Shown here: positions 25,901 through 37,900 of the stretch, piece by piece | Numbering within the stretch: the first letter of the stretch is position 1 | Layout: each line of letters begins with the position of its first letter | Assembly: GCF_028583425.1 (NCBI RefSeq) | Contig: NC_072797.1 | Span: 18,634,001 to 18,698,000, forward strand | Length of the DNA: 64,000 nucleotides | Reading direction: 5' to 3' | Source of the DNA: Eublepharis macularius | Lineage: Eukaryota; Chordata; Lepidosauria; Squamata; Eublepharidae | Program-made: the position numbers and the translations under genes | Notes under the pieces: generated by a model | The model's database searches: none | Seen by the model: only the letters and a program-made list of their open reading frames with translations | Told to the model about the DNA's origin: nothing

Positions 25901-28900
25901 GAGCCACCTGGCAGTCAAAAGCAGTAAAGACAAGCTAGCCACACTATGACAACTACAGATACCCAACCCTGCAGTAACAACAAAAGGGAGATGCCAACGT
26001 TTTAAAGCTGTTTCACTGTAGCCACAATACAGAGAAATAAGTTCAGTGTAAGGGTGGCTGTATATACCTAAATCAGAAAACAAAGTATATTCAGATTTTG
26101 ATTTCTTCGTTTAAAGATTTGGAATGGACCCTGAACATGGACCATAGCTAACTAATGCTCATACACTCAGAACATTTTAGTTGTGTTGAAGAGATAATGC
26201 ACAACTGCTATCATAGATAAAATTTTCTTTCCTAGGTGGACACAGTATTTATCCATGCTAAAAACAGCAATCTCAGCTAACTATACTAATTGTTCAAAGC
26301 AATCGAAGCAGCATAACAGTTTACCCAGCTCAAATCATAAAACTATTTGCTTGGTATAAGCTAATTTTGGCTTTTGGCGGCAAAAGTATTATTCGTTTAC
26401 AAAAATTTTCTCTGCATACCTGCCCCATCAGGGCCACCAAGGTAGCTAACAATTAAAACAAGCATTATCAAATCAAACCATAAAAAACAATTAAAACCAG
26501 AACTAAAATACATACATAAAAACAGTAATTAAAACATAGAACAAGGAGGGATCACTGAGGGAATGCCATATGAAATGTGGTGGGGCAGCTGCCAGGGACC
26601 ACAGCTTCTGGTGGGCCCCACGGCTGCTGACTCCCTCCTCACGCATCTCCTCTCATGCTTGCACTCACACCCTTCCACCGCCTGCTTGTGAGGGTTTTGT
26701 CACTTTTGCTCCTGGCTGCATACGCTACCAAGTGCTGCTAGAGAAGGGCATGCGAGTGATGCACAAAGCACCAGCATTCCTAGCAGTGGCACTCCTAGCT
26801 GCACCCACCCCCTGCACCATCAGGGAAGGGACATGCAGGCAGTGTGGGCAGCTGTGACTGCAGGTGATGGGAAATCTGGTGAGTGGACAAAGGAAGGATG
26901 CACACCGAAGTGGGGGCATATGGATGGGAAGGCGAGAAGGGGAGCCTAGTAGTGGGCAGGGAGGGGGGGGCTCTGAGCACTCTCTGCCCAGAGCTCTCCC
27001 CCCAATCCCGGAACCAGTTTCATATGGGATTAGGCAGTCTTTCAGGAATGCTAATCACAAGCCATATAGAGATTTGAAAGTCAACACTGTGAGCGTCAGC
27101 TAAGTCCTATGTAACATGGCAGTTAGACTCAATGGGTTTCCCAATAAATATATTTCAAATAAGGGAAAATATTAGCAGCTAAATCCACCAATACTTGCTC
27201 AAGCTGGATTTTGTTTATTTGCATGCAACCACATCGGGAAGAACCACCACTGCTTACCTGGCACTGATGTACGTCGACTTCCAAAAAGGTTGCCTGGGGA
27301 TATTTATTGCTCAGAGCGTTGAAAGCAGGAGCTATCCTTAAACATGGGCCGCATCTGTCAGGGGTGGGAAAGGAGAACAGCCTATAATTACCACTTCAGT
27401 AATAGGAGCAGACCTTGAGATTCACTTAACTTAGACCGGTAGAAGGCATTACAGGGCTCACATGAATCCATGTGCCATTCACAGAGTTCCAAACAACTGT
27501 GTGTTGCCCCCTTCTCTTCTTCCCCTCAAGACATTTTAGGCAATTAAATCGTGTTACGCGATGCCACCTTATTGCTGGTCTCCCTGTGCCAGTTCATTGA
27601 CTTTTACTCGTATAAGCAGGAAAATGTGCGGTATAAAGGTGTCACGTTTAGCTAACTCAATCTGACAGAGGAAGGAGCTAAGTGACAAGTGCTTTTGGAA
27701 GGATCCCCGCGTTTGGCACAACATCTAGCTTCAGAAAGAGAAGGCACGCAAGTGAATATTTTTGCTCAGTAAGATGCATGATGAGGTATCACCAGCGGAG
27801 CCTTTGAAACTGGACGTTTCTATACTGGAATCCAACAGGGATCTCTGACCTTACTAGAAAACAATATTTATCATCTTAGAAGTTCAGGAATAGAACCTTC
27901 GGTAATTTTTTTTTTAAACACTTCTCTATAGGGCTCTGGGACTAGACACAACTTGAAAGCCATGGGAGCAGAATTGTTTTCCGAAATAACACTACCCAAG
28001 CCTTCAGTACACTTCAGCTGCCTGGTGATGCAACACTCCTTGCTTATTAAAGCACACTGCCGCCTTGGGAGTATAACAGATCACTTTTTCGCTCGTTACA
28101 AACACAAGCCCATAAGGCGAATACAGCTGTAACAATTGTTCATAACCTCCACCCTCACCGCCATACACATATCCCTGGCCAGTTTGCGCACGCACTTATG
28201 TTAACACCATGCCTTCAGCTATTTGTGAGGCCCATACTGAAGTGCTTCCAGCACTTCCCCAATCACAGAGCCACAAATTTGGGTTTGACTTACTAGCGAG
28301 TCATTAGAGGTTGTCAGCAGCAACCCTTCACCCAGCTCCTCTGACTCATGCTCTTGGTTTCTAAACTTTAGGGAGAGGCAGGAGGGTGGGGCACGCCTTG
28401 ACCTGGATGGTCCAAGTAGCCCAATCTCATCAGATCTCGGAAGCTAAGCAGGGTCGGCCCACATCAGTATCTGGATGGGAGACCACCAAGTCAGGCCAGG
28501 GTTTCTGTTCAGAGGAAGGCAATGACAAGTCACCTCTGAACGTCTCATGCCTTGAAACCCTACAGGGTCACCGTAAGTCAGCTGTGACTCGACGGCACAC
28601 TCACACAGGAAGGAGAAAATGAATTCCCACCACTTCCGCCTCAACAGGCCTATGCAAGAGAGAAGATCTTACCTCCGATACTTGATCTCCAGTTTCTGGA
28701 GATCTGAGGGGTCTGAGAGGGGGAGGGGGGAGAAGAGATCCTATCTGTGGAACCTTGGCCCCAGTGACAGCTCACTGTCAAACCTTCACTGTCATTCAAT
28801 ATCTGGTATTTTAACCATTCAGTAAAGAAAGCACACAGAGCTGCTTTCAGTCTTAGAACTGGCTCTCCTGAATGCAAAGAGCAAAACAAGATGGGATGAG

Positions 28901-31900
28901 GAATCCGTATGGACTGTTTTCATGTACTTTCCCATAGAGTCAGAAAAAGGAGCTAAATCTGTCCCCCACCTTACCTCTGATGCTGCAAGTGAGACAAGCT
29001 ATAGGGAAAAAAGTTTCCAACAACAGAAGGCAGTGAGGACCAGGGGGCAGCAGACAAGGTTCAGTTACCCTCACATATGCATGTCATTTTCTGTAAAGAT
29101 ACCCCGCCCCACTCAGGAGTAAAGCGCAGGTTTATGTCCTAGGAGGAAAGACTGAAGGAAATGGGTATGTTTAAAGTTCCTTTCTCCAGGTTGAAGGGAG
29201 ACATGATCACGCTCTTCAAAGATCTGAAAGGCTGCCATATGGAAGCAGGCAAAGACTTGTTCTCTGCTCCAGAGGACTAGATCAAACAAGCTCAAGTTAC
29301 AGGAGGCAGATTTGGGCTGAACCACTAGGAGAAACTTTCCAATAGCAAGCCCAGGTTGGTAATGGAACCAAGCACCCAGGCAAGGGCTCTCCCTCACTGG
29401 AGGTTTACAAGCAGAGGTTGGACAAACATCTATCCATTTTATTTTATTTTTATGTACTTTATTTATAACCCAACTTGCTTGCTGAGACTCAGGGAGGATC
29501 ACATGAGACAACCAACGCAATCAATGGTCTCTGAGGTCCCTTCCAACTGCAAGACTCTACATAAATATATGGAGCTCCCTTGCCACGCCCAATTTGTCCC
29601 AAGTGAACAGAACCATATGAAAGCCCTTGTTAAATAAAGCAGAATCCCAACTCCTTTTCTTACTGGTGTGGGGGGGGGGATATAAATAGCTATTTCTACC
29701 AATAACAAGGAGTAAGAAAAGTGAAACCAGTATATTAATTTCACAAGGAGCAATGAGGATATAAACACACACACAAAAAGCAAATTAGTTATTACTGGAA
29801 TAGAATTAGATGATACTATTTTGACTTAAAAGGCACTGCTATGGATGACTGAGGGCCAAGCTACACATGACGAATGACACTTGAACAGCAAGTGGATTGA
29901 GTGGAGGGCAAGTGAGCAGGGAGAAATACACTTGCTGTTCAAGTGTCATTCGTCATGTGTAGCTTGGCCCTGAGAAAGAGGAAAGTGAAAGAGGAGTCAG
30001 AGTGGATAGGCACTCTAACCGCGCAACCCTAGGTAGATAGTTTCAGGTGGTAGCTGTGCTGGTCTGTCGTAGAACAGCAAGATTCGGGTCTAGTAGCACC
30101 TTAAAGACGAACTAGATTGGCAGGGTATGAGCTTTCAAAGGAAACTGACTCTCAAAAAGCTCATACCCTGGAAATTTAGTTGGTCTTTAAGGTGCTACTG
30201 GACCTGGATCTTACCCTGTGCAGAGATGCTCCAGCGTAATTCCATTAAAGTCAATTGACTTAGACTGGAGTAACTCTGCACAGGATGGCATTGTAAGTGA
30301 CCTTAAGTATTAGAGGACCCCCCCCCCCCTTCAAAGAGTCATCTATGAACCTGGATAGCCACTGCTACCCGTCTTCCCCCACAACCTTTCAATCAATTTG
30401 ACATTCTCCCTGCCTCAGAACAAAAGCAGAACTCTGCTTTTGTTTCGTTGTTAACTGTTCATGGATAGTAGCTAGATGTGGAGGTTATAAAGTAGGAACA
30501 TTATTATCTGAGAGCCAGTTTGGTGTAGTGGTTAAGAGCGCGGGACTCTAATCTGGAGAGCCAGGTTTGATTCCCCACTCCTCCACTTGAAGCCAGCTGG
30601 GTGACTTTGGGCTAGTCACAGCTCTCTCAGGGCTCTCTAAGCCCCTCCCACCTCACAGGGTTTTTTTGTGGGGATAATAATAACATACTTTGTAAACCGC
30701 TCTGAGTGGGTGTTAAGTCATCCTGAAGGGCGGTATATAAATCAAATGTTGTTGTTGTTGTTATCTTGAAATACTAACTCAGCTATGTTTGGCAAAAATA
30801 CCTAAGTAGATTAAGACACATATCAGAGATGCCCATAGACAATCAGTTGTAAGATAAGGTTTTGTTTCTACAGAAAGCTAGGTCAAATTAATTTGTTCAA
30901 TAGGGTGCAACCAAAGTGATAAGGCACAGTCATGATGGCAAATCAGCGAGCATTAATAATTGAGGCTAATTAAGAATCTGAACGGAATCTGATCATAGCT
31001 TTGATGATGCTTTGCTCCATTGCCTGAGAATCAGACCCCCTACACTGGCTGAACATACCATGGAAAAGATCAAATCTCTCTGTGTGAGAAGAAGGGAAAC
31101 TTATTTATGTGGAATAACCCGGCAATACAGTGCTGTACAGATTAAAGGGGGGATCACATAAGGCCACGTTTTGAATATTAAATTAAAATAATTGTCAAAG
31201 AGGGACTTAAAATAAACTTGAGTTACATTATGAAGCAATGAAATTAACTTACAAGCTATTACCATTTGTTATACATCGCTAAGAAACTTATGCAAATATA
31301 AGCATTTGTTAAATAATATTCAAGAGGTTGCCAGGGAGGCAAGGACAGACAAAAGGAAGCCTTTCTTCACTTACGGAGTAATTAACTTGTGGAATTCACT
31401 GCCTCAGGAGGTACTGAAGGATGATAGCTTAACTGGCTTTATTTATGTAGAGATATGTAAACTCACTTTTCTCTCCAACAGGGGACCCAAAACAGACATA
31501 TTTTTTCCTCACAATAGCCTTGTAAGGTAGGGCTAGTCATTCAGCCTAGCCTAGCTAAATGACTAGCCTACCCTCAGTCAATGAGCTTCTTGGTAGAGTG
31601 GTCATAGATCCAGAGGAGTTAGCCGTGTTTGTCTGTAGTAGCAAAATCAAAAAGAGTCCAGTAGCACCTTTAAGTCTAACCAATTTTATTGTAGCATAAG
31701 CTTTCGAGAATCACAGTTCTCTTCATCAGATGCATCTCTTCGTCAGATGCATCTGACGAAGAGAACTGTGATTCTCGAAAGCTTATGCTACAATAAAATT
31801 GGTTAGTCTTAAAGGTGCTACTGGACTCTTTTTGATTTTGGTAGAGTGGAGATCTGAACCGGTGTCCTAGATGAGCATTCTCATCGCTACCCTGGTTTTG

Positions 31901-34900
31901 ATCCTAGCTGACTGACAACTTCCCTTTCCTTCCTAGAAGGTGGACTGCAACTGGTTTAATTCCTTGAGCAGGCGAAGAATATATGACATCATAGCTGCTC
32001 AACATATCATGCCCGGTTCAGTCATCATACTTCTAGAATCTGTGTGGAGATCCTCCAAGGAGAAGGAAGGAGAGGAGCTCAGAGTCCAGCATGACTTTTA
32101 AACTGGACCACAGGCTTCACTGCCACAAGTACAACCCAAAGAAGATTAGCACAGTTGCGAGATTTTCTGCATTTGTGACTTTCCAAATACATATCCTTTG
32201 ACAAACTATCCCTCCCTTACAATGATGAAAGAGCATATTCCAAGCAGGAAGCGTGGTGATTAGTCACAGTGTATGAATGAAACCAGACAAGAGAGTCTAG
32301 GGTGTGAGTTTTGTTACTAAAGGAAGAGTCACCATTACTAAATGCTATATATAGGGAAGATACAGGGTAGATACAGAAGATGCTGTATATAGGGTAGATA
32401 CAGAAGAACCCAAGGAGAATGAGACAGCCCAGGACAGAAAGTTGAAATTGAATCAAAGAGACATGAACCTAGACAGTCATGGATTTACGGGGCAAGTTGT
32501 TCTCATTTTCCTTACCCCGATTGTCTATATGCAAAATTGATTGAACAGCAATTCAGTCTATGGTAACATTTCAAAATTTAGTTGCAGTGGAGGAAATTAT
32601 GTGGTGCTCACTCGTCAACATGTGACGAGTGAGGTACCTGCACTGTGCAGTGTGCTGAGAATGCACTGAGCTAATGAGATGCATGCTTGTCAAAATGTGA
32701 CCACCACAGTAAAGTGAACTGTCTGAGGCTGACCTCACCTGCTGCCATGAAGGGACAACCAACAAGACATGGCCGAAGGAGTGCAGTTGCTCTACAGACA
32801 GTTATTCCTCATTTACAGTCATAAAGGAGCACAAAGCAGATTGATAAATGGGAAGGCAGTCCTTCAAGAATATGGATCCCAGACCAAGAACGGTTTTAAT
32901 GGCACCCTGAATCGAACCCAGAAGCATACTGGCAGATGGTGCATTAAACAAGCAGACTGCCACATTTTGTGCACAAATCCCAGTTTCATGGGCACGTTAC
33001 AAAATGAAAACTGGAGAGAGATTACTATTTTCTCCCAGGGAGTCCATTCTACTAAGGGCTGAGCTTCTCTACCCGCTCAGCTAAGGAGCTGCACCTGACT
33101 CAGCGTGCCTTGACCTGAGCTTATCCTCTAGATCTGTAGGAAGCTGGCTAAGGCCAACTTTGTACAGAAACAGGTTGACAGTCTACAAGCAGCAGAAGTT
33201 TCCCTATTTGAAATATCTGGCTGAAAAACACTGTTTATTATTATTCAATTCATTTACACCCCACTTCCCTCCCGCAGTGGGGGCCCCAAATGGCTTACAA
33301 CATTCCTCACTGTATCCTCACAATAACCTTGTGAGGTAGGTATGACTGAGTGAGAGCTTGTGATTGGCCCAGATTGTGATTGGCAGAGTGGGGGATCCAA
33401 ACCCAGGCCTTCTAGATGCGAGGATGACACTGTCACCAATACACCATGCTGGCTCTCTGCGACAGCAGGAGAGCCCTTTTGTCTTACCTATATAAGACTC
33501 ATCCCCCTTCCCCTTCACATAAATGAATAAAATACCGGAAAACATTTATTACAAGCTATGTAGGCAGTTTTTAGTCCAATATGTTGTATGGACAAAGGAG
33601 AAACTCATTGAGATGGGACAGACAACTGACCAAGGATGGATCGTAAGACGAGCCCTTCTGGATCAGACCCAAAGGTCCACAGCACCCACCGTTCTTTTTC
33701 CAACAGTGGACAACCCACACGAGCAGAGCATGATGGCAACAGCCCTCAGCCACTTTAGCTCCACAGCAGACATGTTCAGAGGTACTCAGCTCCAACATCG
33801 CTAATAACCACTGATAGATAAATCCAGGGAGGATGGGAGAAATATTCTAAAGGTATTCAATGCAGTGGCCATCGCCATAGCATGCGGCAAGAAATTCCTT
33901 CAGTTAATTATACATTGCACAAATAAGTACTCTTGAAGAGAGAGAGACAGAACGTTATCTCACCACCCATACTCTTCTACATAGTTATGGACAATATAAC
34001 CACCCATACTCTTCTACATAGTTATGACTTATATAAACAACAAATATAACTCCCATTCAGTTTCACAGATCTCCATCTAGTCTGCAGAGAGGCCAAATTG
34101 CAAGACATGGTAAAAGCAGCTCAGTTTTAAGTGAAAAGTAATGTGCCTTAGAGTCAGGAATCTTAATGTCTTAATTCTAGTCCAGGGGTACCATAAAGAC
34201 CAATACAATTTTCCAAGAAAATTTTCATGAGTCTAAAGGCCACTGTTAGGGAATTTCTATGACCCCTATTCTAAAAGACCTATGTATGAGCATTTGTTGG
34301 AGTTGACCTGTAACACAGAAGGCAAAAGTTTTTTCTTGTCAGCATATTTCTTCTGACACTGTGGTTAAGTAAGGTTAGAAAGCCCTATTGCAAGGACAGT
34401 ATCTCTCTTCTCCAGAGGAGTTAGCCATGTTAGTCTGTAGTAGCAAAATCAAAAAGAGTCCAATAGCACCTTTAAAACTAACCAACTTTATTGTAGCATA
34501 AGCTTTCGAGAATCACAGCTCTCTTCGTCAGATGCAACTTTATGCTACAATAAAGTTGGTTAATCTTAAAGGTGCTACTGGGCTCTTTTTGATTTTATCT
34601 CTCTTGTTTTGACTTTGTTTGGACTTGAATAAGCACCCTCTCAGGAAGACACCCAAGATTCCTTTGTGGCACCAGACATGAGAGTAATCTTGTCAATCAG
34701 GCCTGTTTTGTGCCATGTCTCCTGAAGAATTGTGTGTTTCTAGTTTTGTATAACAATTTTATCTCCTTTCTGTACACAGTTAACTTTGGAAAGTATGTAA
34801 GATTCTCTGTTATGCTGATTTTTTATGCATATGTTGGAATATGGCATAGCATCTGGGTTTTATTGTAAATAAAGCTAATTAATTCTTTATGGATCACTGT

Positions 34901-37900
34901 TTGGCGTCTTGATTACTTGTGGGTGATGGCTGTTGGGAAATATAATCTGAACGCAGAGTACCTTTAAGAAATTTTTCCTTAACACCCACTTCATCAAATA
35001 GGTATTTTGTTCTATTGCTACAGACTAACATGGCTACTCACCTGGAATCAACTTCTTAAAAACATAAAGAACTTTTACAGTCTTTTAAGAAGTTGTGACA
35101 GGAGCTTTTTGGGCCTGGAGCCCAGTACTTCAGATACATACTTAGCAGTAAGGCCAAAAGGCAATGTCTCACGCTATGCCTCTTCAATTTTGTAATATTT
35201 TGACCCCATTGTTTACATTTTCCCCTCTGCCCACATGTGCAGTGTGAAAACACTTTTAATGCACATACACCTTCCCCATTCCAACATAATACTTTTCATG
35301 TACCAGATGTAAATGGGGTCTAATCTGTAAACCACTGATTGTGGTATAAGCCTTCAATCTTTTAAGGCGCTATAAGACATTTCCCCCCCTGTAACTGAGT
35401 AACACAGTTACCTCTCTGGAATTTATAAGTTCACATACACACTGACAGGTCTCAAACAGTAATGCCTACTCAGGAAAGGGATACGAGAGCCATAGGAGAC
35501 CGCTGGATGAATATACTATTCAGTATGCAGTGGTAGAAGAAGAGGGCAGATTTTATACTAGCAATTGTTTAAACAGGGATCAAGAATAAAATTGCAAGCA
35601 TTATTATTATTCCGTTCAAAATAAAGCCTGCGCATGACCATGCTTGAAATGGTATGTATGGTTCTGCTCACCCCACCTTAAAAAGCAAGGAAGATAATCC
35701 TCTTTTCACAGAGCTATCATGATGCAATTTTTCCATCAGGATTATATAGATGCCGGTTCAAATCCCCATTCAGCCACAAAACTCACTGGATATGAGTCCA
35801 GTGACATCTGAGAGACCAACAAGATTTTCAGGGTTTAAGCTTTCAAGAGTCTGAACTCCCTTCTTCTGATACAAGCTCCCTTCTTCAGATCCTTATATCT
35901 GATAAAGGGAGCTTTGGCTCCTGTAAGCTTAAGCCCTGAAAATCTTGTTGGTCTCTAAGGTACCACTGGACTCCAATCCTGCTGTTCTACTGCAGACCAA
36001 CAGGACTACCTACCTAAAAGCCTCTTACTGGGATATAAGGGCTATGGGAATCCATTGCTACTTGTATCTCATGAAGAGAGCTCTGAATCTCAAAAGCATA
36101 TACCCTGCACATTTTGTTGATTTTTATGGTGCTATTGGACTTGAATTTACTGCAGACCAACATGGCTGCCCACGTGAAACACACTGGCTGACCTTGATCC
36201 AGTCTCTCTCTCTCTCAACCTTACAAGACTATCATGAAGGTAACAAAAATGGACACCCAACCCAAGTTCCTCTGAGAAATAGCACACTGAAAAGCATAAC
36301 AAATTATAGAACACACGGGGTATAGTAGGAACAGAGTCGCGTAAGAACTGGGTAGACCGGATTTCAAATCCCTGCTCAGCTCCGAAGCTAACAAGGTGAC
36401 TTTGGTCCAGCCACTCCCTCCCTCCCTCTTCTTCCTCACAGTAGGGTTGTCAATCCCCACATGGGTCCAGGAGATCTCCCAGAATTATAACTGATCTCCA
36501 GAAGATGGAGATCAATTCCCTTGGAGGAAATGGCTGCTTTGGAGAGCGGACTCTACCACATTATACCCCACTGAGCTTCCTCCCTTCTCCAGGCTCCTTC
36601 CTGCCCCTAAAAAATCTCCAGGGATTCCCCAACCCAGAGCTGGCAACCCTACCTCACAGAGTTGTTGTGAGGAGAAAAGGGAGAAGGCGCTTCCTAGAGG
36701 AAGGATTTTGAGTCCAGTGGCACCTTAGAGACCAATAAGATTTCCAGAGTGTAAGCTTTCAAGAGTCAATGCTCCCTTCTTTAGACAGATGTGGCTGATA
36801 GATTTCCACTCCATATGGCTGAACGTGATGACTCCCCTGAGGGTAGTCTCATATCTGAAGAAGGGAGGACTGACTCTCTAAAACTTACACCTTGAAAATC
36901 TTGTTGGTCTCTAAGGTGCCGCTTTACTTAAATCCTGCCACCCTGCACATGGGTGAAACCAACAGCAGCTTGTATATGGGCATTCTCTGTGGTGGCCCCT
37001 ACCCTGTGGAACGGCCTGCCTGAGGTCAGGAAAGCCCTCACACTCCTGTCCTTCTGCAAACAATGCAAAAATGAATTATTCAAAACTGTTTGTTTTTTTT
37101 ACTCAAATAGGACGGCTGTATTGTAGGGAGGGGGGGTCTCAGATGCTTCGCTAATGAGTTAGGGACCACAGACTTCACCGCTATGTTAACTTACATCCTA
37201 TCTATCACTTTAAGTATGTGCTTTTATGTGTTACCTGTGTTTCAAGTATGACCCTACTGGGTAGTTCTACGTTGTCTAATGTCAGTCCGAGAATTCTTTG
37301 TGCTCCGTTTCAGCATCTCTTTACCTCTGTATTGGATTCTTGCTAATGCTGCGTCTTTGTCAACTTGTATTTATTGACCCTATAGCATTGTTTATGGAAA
37401 CGTCTTCAATATTGACTGTACTAATTTTGCGCCGTGTAATCCGCCTCGAGTCTCAGTCAGAATGGTGGACTATCAATGACATAAATAACATAAATTCTAC
37501 TGCAGACAGACAGGGCTACCCACCTGAACTGAGCATGAGATCCTCATGGAGCCTCCCACCAGCCTCCCACTAAGTGTGGGGTTATACAGCGTCCACCAGC
37601 TGGCTGCCCAACGTATGGGTACAGCACGGGGCTATGTAGCGCCCATTCATTAGCTGACCCATGTATGGGTTGCAGTACATTATCTGTCCGCTTCCCTCCC
37701 CCTGTATGCTGATGGGCAGGAATCTGGAACTGGCCCCATCTTGGGACAGCTATTATCTGTTTGTTGATTTTATGATGAACTGTTGTTTTATGAATTGTTT
37801 TTAATATTTGTACTGTATTTTTTTATAACTGCTGCACCTCGCCCTGAGCCCGCTTGTGGGAAGGGCGGGTTAGAAATGTAATAATAATTAAATAAAAAAT

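Noticed and set aside
28395-28520. Possible functional 5S rRNA gene
   Set aside because: The 5S-like head diverges, continues into a SINE body and lacks the terminator context of a true 5S gene.
30511-30590. Possible functional tRNA gene from A/B boxes
   Set aside because: No cloverleaf acceptor stem closes; it is the head of a SINE.
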